Assembly (NCBI GenBank): GCA_018873225.1
Contig: JAEILZ010000001.1
Location: forward strand, 1-64,000
DNA from: [Phialemoniopsis] sp. UDSM-2020
Lineage: Eukaryota > Ascomycota > Sordariomycetes > Thyridiales > Thyridiaceae
Length of the DNA: 64,000 bases
Reading direction: 5' to 3'
Part shown: positions 54,722 to 64,000 of the stretch, piece by piece
Numbering within the stretch: the first letter of the stretch is position 1
How the letters are laid out: every line of letters starts with the position of its first letter
Program-made: the position numbers and the translations under genes
Notes under the pieces: model-generated
The model's input: only the letters and a program-made list of their open reading frames with translations
Database searches by the model: none
What the model was told of the DNA's origin: nothing

Positions 54722-55149
54722 ATTTGGAGGTAGGTGGTAGATCGACGGATGCTCGAGTAAATGCGCGTTTGAAAGTCTGGCCCGCCAGAGATGATATTGT
54801 AAAATTCTGCCGGCAGATAGTCAAGAAAGAATGAAGACACACAATTCTAGTGACGGGGTAATGCAATCCATGAATGTATTTATTCACGCTGCCACCCTGG
54901 TTGTACGGGACAGTGTGAAACAAGGAGTCTGAAGTTGGGGTGATTCTCGCCCTCGTCTGCCCCTGAAGGTGGGTCTTGATCGTGCATCCTGGCGTTCGAG
55001 ACAGGCGTTTAACCAGGGCAGGCTACTCCTTATCCCTGCTGCTAATCCACCAACAGCCCATGCTGCCGTTGCCATCGCGTATGTTCCCTGTAGCCGTGAG
55101 CGGTCTCGTCATGCCTCCCGGCGCTTTAGTAAGTGCACGTGCAAGTCCA
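54722..55149. other. Intergenic region
   Basis: 428 bases between the small secreted protein start and the P450 stop. No feature recognised. Confidence 0.35.
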
Positions 55150-56950
55150 TCACCGGACCGCGGGTTGGAGGTGAACATTGAGAGGACCCTTTTCCCAGAA
55201 GAGATAGATCTTTTGCTTGTCTAGCCAGTCCTTGCTGTCATCTGCTAGATTCATGTCGAAATTCCAGATCACGCGGGCGAGGATAGTACGCATTTCAACA
55301 TAAGCCAGGCTAGCACATGTCAGTATGGTTCTGTCGGACAAAAATGGCCATTCACTTACTTTCTGCCGATACAGTTGCGGGGGCCCAAAGAAAATGGTTG
55401 CAGTGCGTCTCGGTTGTCGCTGGCAAACCGAGAGTCACCGAGCCATCGCTCGGGATGGTATCTGAACGGATCAGCGAAGACCTTGTCATTGTGATACATA
55501 GCCCATTGATGAACGGCGACGACAGTCTAGAAGACTTTTAGCAACACATCCAGGCAAACTGTCTTCACTTCCTCGAACTGTATCGTGGTCTTACGTTTTC
55601 AGGGATGTAAGCTCCTGCAATATGGCAACCTCCCTGGGGCACGACTCGAGGAAGACCAATCGGAACTGGAGGATAACTGCGAAGAGCCTCGTCGAGACAA
55701 GCTAAAAGGTACGGCAGTGCGTTGACACTCGTAAAGTTTATATCATCTTCGCTTTTGAAAGAAGATCGGATTTCAGCTGTGAGCTTCCGCAGTGCCTCTG
55801 GGTTTGTGAGCAGGTAGTATGTAACTCCTGATAACAAGGTTGCCGTTGTTTCTGAACCACCAATGATCAAGATACTGGCAGTCGCCTCCAACTTCTCGAG
55901 GGAAAGATTCTATTGCCGCTTAGTGTTTGCACCAGGATTAATGATAGCACGTAAAATTGACATACCCATTCTTCCTTCTTTCTCAAAAGCCCTTCGATAA
56001 GATCTGGCCGTTCATAGCCAAGATCCATACGCTTCGAAATCTTGGCTTGCGTCAACTCTTCGTGCTTCTTCAAGTTTTCCAATGTTTTTCTTGGTATGAG
56101 GGACTTGAGAAGCCGGTCTAAGGGGGCATAGTAGACGGCCGCCTGGAGTAATGTGCCTGCTCGGGCCATCAAGAATAATCTCTTCACCCAGGGGTGGTAG
56201 GCGGAGTTGTCCAAGCATCCAAAGCTACCAGCACCCGCAAGTCAGTATTGTCGAACTAGCCTTTCCAGCCTCAACAAGACACACCTTTCGCCAAAGGCTA
56301 GATCCCCTATGATATCAAAGGTGGTATAGTTGTACCAGGCAGTCATATTGACCACCTGAGAACCACCACCGCAGTTTTCTCGTAGTCGTCGTAGCAGGAG
56401 GTCAATGTATCTCATTATGATCGGTTGCTGGTCTCGCATACTGCGTTCGCTGAAGCCGTGCGCCAGCTGTCGCCTCAGCATGCCGTGCTCTTCACGGCCA
56501 GCATTGACGATGTCTGTTGGCTTCTCCGGGACAGATCGATAGAAACATGAATACTTGTCCATTTCGGCTCCTCCCGTTCCTCTGAAGCCCATTATATCCT
56601 TCCATGCCCGCGGATCGGCGAATGCGAGTTCATTAGGTGCAACTCGTACGACGTCGCCATAGCGCTTGTGCAAATCCAGTATGTCAAAGGACAAGGTGCC
56701 GAAGATGAGTTTGTAGTAGTAGACTAGTCTTGTTGCTCTCATGGCGATAGGCCCCGGGAATCGCCGAAGCGGATGGAAGAAAAGGTTGTACAAGACATTT
56801 CCAAACACATAGAGCGCGATCTGTATGCGAGGGCGTCAGTTGAGACCTATGTTTTGCTAACTTTTGCGTAAAGTCTTGGGATCTAAAGTAACATACCCCG
56901 GCAAAACCTAAAAGGCCAAAGTTGAAGATACTCAGGGCGAAAAAGGCCAT
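55150..56950 (-). CDS. Cytochrome P450 monooxygenase
   Basis: Six exons (56950-56897, 56820-56285, 56224-55966, 55909-55595, 55526-55360, 55309-55150) encode 496 residues. The N-terminus is a membrane anchor, then the Pro-rich hinge HPLRRFPGP. The I-helix motif is GGSETT, the K-helix ExxR is EALR, the PERW motif is present, and the haem loop is FSLGPRNCIGR, here interrupted just after by an intron. The C-terminal DSKDWLDKQKIYLFWEKGP strongly recalls the isotrichodermin C-15 hydroxylase (TRI11) group of fungal P450s as I remember it. It should act at the endoplasmic reticulum on a hydrophobic metabolite. No trichothecene genes accompany it, so the substrate is open. Confidence 0.9.
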
Positions 56951-57551
56951 AATATAGTTAATCCTGCTCAAACAATGGTCATCGAGATGTTTCGCCGGAC
57001 GTAGGGTGTTCAGGCGGGCGTATTGCTTTAGTCTACGGCACAAACATATGGCTCCAGAATGCAAGTGGCGTAGGCAGGTGCAACATCTTTATTTATGTAG
57101 GCCTGATCAATACGGATACGAAGCCAAGCCAAGCCCGCCTGCATGCTTGCATCTTGTGTCCGGACTGACGGCACAATGAGGGGAAGACATGGATCATTTA
57201 CCCAAGACCAGGTAAGTTGTTCCTTGTCTGTGCAGTGCAGATCCGGTGTGCAGTGCAGCATTCGGGTCTAAAGCGTCCGGACTTGCGCTCCCCTAACCCC
57301 TTTCGAACCCGTCGCACAATGTACTCTCACGCTCAGACTGGTAGGACACCCCTTGTCCTACTTGACCTACGCGGGAGAGGACGACAGGCGCATGTTGTGG
57401 CACAGGAGAAAGGTAAGGATGAATCTGAATTTTGGTGTGAAATGATCGCTATGCTATGTCTAGGTCCAATCGCCGACGCCTTCCTGGCGGCGAAGCAGGG
57501 TCCAGTGACGCCCCGAAAGTTATTTTACAACTCGCCACAACCCTCAATCTC
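56951..57551. other. Intergenic region
   Basis: 601 bases between the P450 start and the end of the Doa10 gene. A plus-strand open frame at 57217-57555 has no similarity I recognise. No feature supported. Confidence 0.35.
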
Positions 57552-60500
57552 TTAGAGACGATTCCCACCCGCTCTCCAGGCTCGGCTTGACCTGGCCGGC
57601 GCCGCCGCTCCGACACCAAAATTGTGCAGCCGCTCTCCAATTAGATAAGCTTCGTCGCGAATCCTGACTCTCCAAGACCGCAGAATCGAGACTATGCTCC
57701 ACAGGATCCATACAACGACTAGACATGATGCCAAGACGGGGAAGCTGAGACGGTAGGTCACGACCTTGGCTGTGTCCGCGGGTCCTGTCACTGAATCCAA
57801 TATGCCCCAGGCAATGGCGGAGCGCGCCGCGACCAGTGGACCGACAACAGCGAGGGAGCCGAGTATCAGAGTGGGCACAATGAATGCTCGCGTGAGGATG
57901 GCGGCATCGGGATCCATCCAGCCCCGTCGCAGTACGGCTCGGACCGCGGATGCGAGCCGAGTGTCGCTGTACCACGTCGTGATAAGCTTGGACCCGAGTT
58001 TTGTATACAGTACACCAATCGTCCACGTCTGCATGACGCGCACGTCGTGTCTTTGACTTTGGGCTCCGTCCGTAAGCAACCCCGAGTACATGTAGGTATT
58101 GAGTGGCGCAAGGAGGTAGAGTTCCATCAGCGACGAGATCAGCAGTGGTAGCACAATGAGAAGGAAGGCGTAGCAATACAGCATCTTTAGTGCCTGCTTT
58201 GTGAACACCATCGCCTTGTGTAATCCCCGTCGGTTGGCGAGTGATGTGAGAGTATTCGTGACGAAGGTCTTTACCTTCAGGCTCAAAGAGTGCAGATGGA
58301 ATAAGAGATAAGCCAGCGAGCCGAGGATGTAAATGCCAATGCTGAACGCGTATATGTCGTTTGTCCGAATGTGGTCCGGGATAAGGAGCTTGAACATCCG
58401 CCTGCCAAAGACAAGAGGGATGATGGTAAAGCTAACACCAGTAACAGCGGCGAAAATCCAGATGAGTATGATGAACATGGACACGCGAAGTTGGAAGCGA
58501 GGCGGTATGTAGACAAACTGATATTGATCAGTGGCGTAGATGTCGGAATAGGAGCGGTCTTTGAGAATGTCGGGACGGATGTTATCCTCTGACACCTCCA
58601 GGAACACCTTTCGGCCCTTCGGTATTTTGACCTGGTCAGACGCTGGAGTCCTCACGAATCGGCCTTCGGGGATAAGCTGGCCCTCGTCCACGAGCTTCCG
58701 CTTGTCCAGATTGAGCTTCAGGACCTCCTCGACTGCCAATGTGGTGGGCTTGGCATCACCCCCGTCGAAAACATGAGCCCATGTCGTCGGAACAACTTGG
58801 CCATCTCCGTCACACGTCAAGAAGAGGCGTCTCCAACGTGGCCTCGCTAGGTATGGAGAGTCATGTGGTAAGACGAGCCTACCTTCTTCATCGATGCGGC
58901 GTTCGCCGAAGAGAAACCAGCTGATGCGCAGTGTATGGGCACATTTTCGGAACCACCAAGTATACATTGTGCGCAGGCCATCGCTTGGCTTGAAGAACTT
59001 GACGGCAAGCGGCATCAGGAAGTTGTAGAAGAGCAAGTCAATCGGGAACTCGAGAACCGGTTCGTTGGATGAATAGTGGATGGGCAGGACATTGGGCACG
59101 GCCAGAGCGAGGCCCCAGACGACTCCGCCCAGACAAATGATGACGAGTGCTCCGTAGACGAATGCGGAGAAGAGAATCTTCCGAAGCTGAGTCGTCACAT
59201 TTCTTTCGAGAACATCTCGAACTGGATGGAACTCGGGGTCATCAGGATCCCTGATGAAGTCTAGGAATAGGAGTGTTAGTTGGCAATTTGCACAAGAGTG
59301 ACTGATAGAAACACCAAGGTGCGACTTACAGAGAACTCCTTTGCGCATGATTTTGCGGCACATCGACACGAAGAGGGCGAAATGAAACATGTACCCCGTG
59401 CCGACAAACCAGTGCACAAAGATGGACGTCAGGGGGAACTTGAATGTGAAGAAGAGCCGAGACTTGGGGGAGGTGTCCTCGAAGAGTGGTAGCAGCGCCA
59501 TGTCCAGGAGGAGGCCGCAGTACAGAGGGAAGACCAGCATCTCGATGCCGATGATGAGGAGAACCTTCAAGACCCCACTGGCCTGGTGTATGCCTTCCAT
59601 GACAGAACCTTCGAATTCCTGGCCGGTCTGGCCCCTCGAGAAGGGTCTGCCGCGTCGCAGATAGAGCGTTGCCACTAAACAAAAGGTTATGTAACCAGCA
59701 AAGATTGACCAAAAGCGGTCCATTGGCTCCCAGTAAGCCAGCTCGGGGTTGAGGACAATCGGCAAAGCCGTGTCCGTTCCATCAGACCAGGAGCCAGGGT
59801 TCGAAAGAATAGCCAGGGCATGCCTGATACTGCCCCAAAAGAGCCCAGGCAGAGCTGGAAGAAGCGACAGGCCTTGTGATACTGTGTCTCCATATTCGCC
59901 GTGTGTGAGAAAGCTAAAGACTGATCCTACTGAGGCGATGGCTGCAGAGACAAAGTTCTTGACCGTAATCAATGAACCGTGGCTGATAAGCGAGAAATGC
60001 CGCATATCAGTCGCGGAAAAGAGTGACTGGTTCTCAGAGAACGCTTTCGATATCCTGAGAGCTGCGCTTCGCGACATGGCCCATGAGCCGTCAACCGTTC
60101 CGGCAAGAGACTTGGCAGCCCATACCCAGCCCAACATTTGTCCGCCTAGATGAAGGCCGTAAAAGATGGCGCTAGAGAGTACTCCTGCGAAGACAAGAAC
60201 GATGTCCTGTACGAGTTTCGTGATACCGATCAAGATTTGTAGCGGGCCCATTGGATTCGCCACGGCCCATAAGCTCAACTTGCCCACGTTGTAGGGCAGG
60301 AAGACACCGAAAAAGATCGTGATGGAGACTAGGAATGCACAGAAAATGGCATTCTGGAAGAGGGCACCTATTGGCCCTCGCATGCCAAGGAGCTCCATGA
60401 CACCTTCCAGGTCTTCGGCGTCCTCGATGGCGTCGGGGTCCAATCCAGCTGCCACAGCCGCCTCTACGACATCCCTGTCCTGCTCGAACTCCTCTTCTCT

Positions 60501-62951
60501 TGGATCGTCGTCACCAAGGGCGGGGATTCCAGCGACATCGTCGTCGATGAACACCTCCGGGGCCGGGGGCATCAGCTCGGCTGGGTCGATGGCATCCACC
60601 CCACCCCACATGAAATGAGCTAGCCACTGGGCGACACCAGCAGGCTGGTTCTGGAGCTGCACAGCAGGAGGAACATCTGTACGAGGTTGTCGAATATCGT
60701 TGAAATCAGGGAGGTTGTTCCATTCTGTGGCGGCCGGAGGAAGCATGATGGGATCTCCCATGTCCCGAGCGACTTCTAGATCCGACTCTTGGTCCAGATC
60801 CTCGGGTCGAACTGATCCCTCACCGATATCTCCGACGACTTGCTCCATGGGTGTGAAGGGTTCTGCTGGTGATTCAGCCTGTGAAGTTGAAGGAGGAGTG
60901 GGGAAAATGTCATCTTCCTCCTCCATAAATGGAGACGCTGGGCTCTGTGAAGAAAAGGGTTGTTGCTGGCCATGCAATGTGTGTCTGGCACTCGATGTGG
61001 TAGCAGGGGATGCTGGAGTAAAGGACCAGTTATTATTGGCAAGTGGATTGATGCTCTCGTGCACCTGGGGACCATCTGTATTGGCTCGGGCCCTGAGAGG
61101 TTTTCCGGGCAAAAACGTCGGTTCGCTGTCGTGGTGCCTTTCTTCCTCGTCTTGACCTTGCTCTGCTCGTCCTTTTCCCTTGCCCGACGAGGCCTGACTT
61201 GTTGAGCCGGAGCTCAACTCCATTTCACTAGGCCAAGCCCATGCTGTCGACTGATTGGGCAGCAGGGTGGTTGTGTCAGGATCTCGATGCGAAGCTGATA
61301 GTTGAGTCGAGGCCCGGGCATTTGCGGTGACGATATCCTCGTCTCGCTTTCTGTCTCGCCTGTTTCGCGTCAAACGCATCCAATATTCCAAGCGATCCTC
61401 AAGACCCCTCTCTCGGGCGATGCCTAGTATCCTGTCAGGATCCCCGCCAGCCTCGCGGAAGATACTGTCATATTCGTAAACAGTGCTGCCCTGAGTGCTC
61501 GATTCAGAGTCTGATCGTGACGCATGGAGCTGACGAGCAAGTAAATCGCCCTGGGCGGTGTCGGAAAATTGTGCTTCCATGGCACCAACCATTTGCATTG
61601 GAGCCACCTCTCGATCTCGGGCTCTGAATTGGTCCAATTCATGATCAAGAGCGTTTTCCGAGGATTGCTCAGCTGAATAAGGTAGGTATGATGATGATGC
61701 AATGGCCTCCGGGTGGTCTCCGTTATGCACAGGAGAAGGTGCAACACCAGGGAGTTGGGCGTTATCTACAAACTGAGCAGGATCAGCACCCTCGACGATT
61801 TCGCCAGCACCCGCCTCGACAGCCTCTCTCAGCTGGGCGACAGCCTCGGCATTTTCGTTATCCGGGTCGCCCGGAGGGGCCGGGACGATGTCGGCGTTTT
61901 CCTCGGCAGCTCGGGCAGCTCGCATATTGATCTCAGGCTGTTGCTGAACAACGTAGTCGCGAACCAGGATGATCAGTATGAAACAAATGATAACAAGAAC
62001 TGTGATAATCTGGCCCTCCAAGATCCAAATAAGGTTCCGATTGATTGCGGGGTACCGGGTCAAGTTCCGTAAGAAGTCAACATCGCTCAAGAGAGATGGG
62101 GGGCCTGCATTGGCAAGGGACAAGGCTGCGGAATCGAGCGTCGGATTCGCCAAGGTCGCATTGTGTAGCCCGGAACGACCAGAGCCAATGAGCAGGCGGA
62201 GGACAGCTGTTGTGAGGGGGTCGTTGGATGTGAGAGTGAAGTTAAGACCGTACAAAGGCCAGATAAGTTGAGGCCAGACGAGTTGAGGAACGACATCAGG
62301 GCTGAGGTCGACTGGGCATGTAGTCGACGAGAACAAAGGACTAGACGGGCACACGAGGCCGCCAAACATGAAGGCCGACAAGCCAGCCAATCCGTGCCCT
62401 TGGCCATCCATTTTAGGCAGTGGGGAGGAGCTGGCGCTGCTGAAGCCATGGTCGCTGAACCAAAAGAGAAAGGACCAGACAGTCCTCATCAGATACGGCA
62501 ACCATCCCAGCCAGACGCTGATGACGAGGGCAGCACGGAGCCACACGAGGATATTCCGAAAGACGTACTTGGCGGCATGGCTAAGAACGATGTGGGGAGG
62601 GAGCGTCTTTGGCATGGACGGGGCGTAGAGCTTGGTGAAGCGGAAGGGCGTCTTGCAAAGCTCGCAGTGCTTCTTCTGAGAGTGCGAAAGCCATTCCATC
62701 AAGCAATCCTGGTGGACGTACTTGATGCTCCCGCTGCATTTGCAGGGGTAGAAGAGAGGCTCCTCGGCGGTGGCTTCGCCCCGGCATATTCGACATGTGT
62801 CCGGGTCTAGTGGTCCGGCACTGAAGGGCTCGGCGGTATGGGACGGGGAGGAAGGGGTCGGAGTGTGATGACCGGCGGAATGGCGTCGTCGGGTATGGCT
62901 CAACAGGTCCTGGTCCTGCAGAATGACAGTACTGCTCGACGCTTCGTCCAT
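57552..62951 (-). CDS. ssm4: Doa10/SSM4-type ER membrane RING ubiquitin ligase
   Basis: Two exons (62951-59330, 59260-57552) encode 1776 residues. The N-terminus has a RING-CH (RINGv) domain with C4HC3 order: CRIC (from residue 53), CKC, H/C in YVHQDC and CELC. Many hydrophobic segments follow, about fourteen in all, with long acidic Ser/Pro-rich cytosolic loops (about residues 340-860). This is the layout of yeast Doa10 and human MARCH6, which ubiquitinate misfolded cytosolic and membrane proteins and sterol-regulated enzymes in ER-associated degradation. The intron (59261-59329, 69 bases) leaves the frame open if retained; splicing yields KGVLYFIRDPDDPEF, the family-like reading. A housekeeping gene flanking the accessory region. 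Confidence 0.93.
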   Translation of the reverse strand: MDEASSSTVILQDQDLLSHTRRRHSAGHHTPTPSSPSHTAEPFSAGPLDPDTCRICRGEATAEEPLFYPCKCSGSIKYVHQDCLMEWLSHSQKKHCELCKTPFRFTKLYAPSMPKTLPPHIVLSHAAKYVFRNILVWLRAALVISVWLGWLPYLMRTVWSFLFWFSDHGFSSASSSPLPKMDGQGHGLAGLSAFMFGGLVCPSSPLFSSTTCPVDLSPDVVPQLVWPQLIWPLYGLNFTLTSNDPLTTAVLRLLIGSGRSGLHNATLANPTLDSAALSLANAGPPSLLSDVDFLRNLTRYPAINRNLIWILEGQIITVLVIICFILIILVRDYVVQQQPEINMRAARAAEENADIVPAPPGDPDNENAEAVAQLREAVEAGAGEIVEGADPAQFVDNAQLPGVAPSPVHNGDHPEAIASSSYLPYSAEQSSENALDHELDQFRARDREVAPMQMVGAMEAQFSDTAQGDLLARQLHASRSDSESSTQGSTVYEYDSIFREAGGDPDRILGIARERGLEDRLEYWMRLTRNRRDRKRDEDIVTANARASTQLSASHRDPDTTTLLPNQSTAWAWPSEMELSSGSTSQASSGKGKGRAEQGQDEEERHHDSEPTFLPGKPLRARANTDGPQVHESINPLANNNWSFTPASPATTSSARHTLHGQQQPFSSQSPASPFMEEEDDIFPTPPSTSQAESPAEPFTPMEQVVGDIGEGSVRPEDLDQESDLEVARDMGDPIMLPPAATEWNNLPDFNDIRQPRTDVPPAVQLQNQPAGVAQWLAHFMWGGVDAIDPAELMPPAPEVFIDDDVAGIPALGDDDPREEEFEQDRDVVEAAVAAGLDPDAIEDAEDLEGVMELLGMRGPIGALFQNAIFCAFLVSITIFFGVFLPYNVGKLSLWAVANPMGPLQILIGITKLVQDIVLVFAGVLSSAIFYGLHLGGQMLGWVWAAKSLAGTVDGSWAMSRSAALRISKAFSENQSLFSATDMRHFSLISHGSLITVKNFVSAAIASVGSVFSFLTHGEYGDTVSQGLSLLPALPGLFWGSIRHALAILSNPGSWSDGTDTALPIVLNPELAYWEPMDRFWSIFAGYITFCLVATLYLRRGRPFSRGQTGQEFEGSVMEGIHQASGVLKVLLIIGIEMLVFPLYCGLLLDMALLPLFEDTSPKSRLFFTFKFPLTSIFVHWFVGTGYMFHFALFVSMCRKIMRKGVLCKSHLGVSISHSCANCQLTLLFLDFIRDPDDPEFHPVRDVLERNVTTQLRKILFSAFVYGALVIICLGGVVWGLALAVPNVLPIHYSSNEPVLEFPIDLLFYNFLMPLAVKFFKPSDGLRTMYTWWFRKCAHTLRISWFLFGERRIDEEGRLVLPHDSPYLARPRWRRLFLTCDGDGQVVPTTWAHVFDGGDAKPTTLAVEEVLKLNLDKRKLVDEGQLIPEGRFVRTPASDQVKIPKGRKVFLEVSEDNIRPDILKDRSYSDIYATDQYQFVYIPPRFQLRVSMFIILIWIFAAVTGVSFTIIPLVFGRRMFKLLIPDHIRTNDIYAFSIGIYILGSLAYLLFHLHSLSLKVKTFVTNTLTSLANRRGLHKAMVFTKQALKMLYCYAFLLIVLPLLISSLMELYLLAPLNTYMYSGLLTDGAQSQRHDVRVMQTWTIGVLYTKLGSKLITTWYSDTRLASAVRAVLRRGWMDPDAAILTRAFIVPTLILGSLAVVGPLVAARSAIAWGILDSVTGPADTAKVVTYRLSFPVLASCLVVVWILWSIVSILRSWRVRIRDEAYLIGERLHNFGVGAAAPARSSRAWRAGGNRL

Positions 62952-64000
62952 CTCGAGAACGGGATGCCCTCTGTGGAGGGGAGGGCGCGCGATCAGGCGT
63001 CTGGGGATGGCAGCGGTGGCTCGCTCTTCGACAGCGGCCTGAGAGGATCGATTTATGGGATCATGGGAGGGAGGAAGGCGCTCGGGCGCATCGGGCTAAA
63101 GTGTGTCGGGGTGTTGCTCTTTAAGAGGAAGTCACCAAAGCTGTGTTATCGGCGTGTCCGTCGCGAATGAGGTGGAGCGGGAAACTCTGCGAATGCGGAA
63201 GGCTGAGGAATCTTAAGAAGTCTGCTTGCGAAGCACATGCATGCACCACCAAGCGCCATTGAAGGTAAGTACCAAAAGTAAGTGCACGGTGGTTCGAGAG
63301 GTCCAGGCTGCTGGTTTCTTTGGGTTTGGAGGGAGCCCCACATGATCAGTCATCAGTGCATCAACCAGTGCATCTCATCGCTGACACCAGTTGACGCCGT
63401 CTGGCAGGTCCAGTATATGTAGTTATGTACTTCTAAGATGGATGTCGGCGACTCTGGCTTCCGATCTCCGCCTCCTTCAATGTTGCAGTTCATGATGAAT
63501 CAAATTCATAAATAATACCAGACATGGGGCAATGAAAACTAAAGTGTCAGACTGCTGAATTGATGACCTACAGATTTAGCGCTGGCACCTGTACTCCATT
63601 CCAGCCTGGCAAGCTGGCTGGACGTGGCAATCATAAGTACCTACCTAAGCAAGCCCAGTCAGTGGTAACTGACAATATCAGAACTTGGAGCAACATCAAA
63701 GGGCAACAACGAGCACATTATCTATCATCTTTTCAATGATTTAATGCCTAGAGACGTCTCCATTTCGGGATGGGTGTCGTGTTGAAACATTGAAGGCATC
63801 TATACAACCCTGGTATAAAGATAAGGTAGCACATGCTTGTACATGTATGTTTGGGAGCGTTATCATTTGCTGCCCAGGTAGGCAGCTGAGAAGCAAGCCA
63901 CAGGCTCGATGACGTTCATGGAGTGCGATCGAGGTCGCGCTAAGAGCGACCGTCGATGCAAATCCGGCCCTGGAGCAGTATGGTTGGGAGGCACGAGAAA
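62952..64000. other. Upstream region of the Doa10 gene, to the window edge
   Basis: About 1 kb without a recognisable gene. It should hold the Doa10 promoter. No RNA gene or repeat seen. Confidence 0.4.

Noticed and set aside
57544..58176. 210-codon minus-strand open frame
   Set aside because: Alternate frame within the Doa10 coding sequence.

Overview
The window looks like nuclear DNA of a filamentous ascomycete (Pezizomycotina; a Sordariomycete would fit, but nothing here fixes the genus). The evidence is short GT-AG introns of about 50-80 bases in most genes, several Zn2Cys6 regulators, MFS permeases, a cytochrome P450, DUF1996 and AtuA-like proteins, and a Doa10-type ubiquitin ligase. 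The first 1.6-1.9 kb is extremely AT-rich and gene-free, as expected of repeat DNA damaged by repeat-induced point mutation (RIP). The rest is gene-dense, with about 29 protein genes supported.

Layout. 2.2-10.2 kb: a penicillin acyltransferase-like Ntn hydrolase, a flavin reductase-like protein, a metallo-beta-lactamase-fold protein, a Zn2Cys6 regulator and a salicylate-hydroxylase-type FAD monooxygenase. 11.5-17.9 kb: a compact quinate-type module of a QutA/QA-1F-like regulator, a 3-dehydroshikimate dehydratase-like enzyme and a quinate/sugar permease, with a near-perfect QutA-type palindrome upstream of the permease. 18-26 kb: a monocarboxylate-type MFS protein, a second flavin reductase-like protein, an Ada/AraC-type protein, a C6-type regulator with an apparent frameshift, and a short-chain dehydrogenase (SDR). 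26.6-37 kb: a secreted six-hairpin glycosidase-like protein, an AtuA-like protein, a secreted DUF1996 protein and a secreted Asp-box (sialidase-fold) protein. 37-42.8 kb: a bANK regulator (bZIP basic region plus ankyrin repeats, as in TOXE) divergent from an SDR, then an NAD(P)-binding protein and another Zn2Cys6 regulator. 43.3-54.7 kb: a DUF2306 membrane protein, a secreted epoxide-hydrolase-like protein, a membrane protein, two low-complexity secreted proteins, an M20 amidohydrolase and a 65-residue secreted protein. 55-63 kb: a P450 and Doa10/SSM4.

How the genes may work together. The quinate-type module would import a hydroaromatic acid and convert dehydroshikimate to protocatechuate. 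The FAD monooxygenase, flavin reductase-like proteins and monocarboxylate transporter nearby could process related aromatics, but that link is inference. The bANK gene suggests a specialised-metabolism locus, although no NRPS or PKS lies in the window. Three genes (near 23.1, 28.4/29.1 and 39.3 kb) cannot be read through without a one-base correction, so this stretch is either decaying accessory DNA or contains base-calling errors. Exon boundaries were placed by hand from splice motifs and reading-frame continuity.
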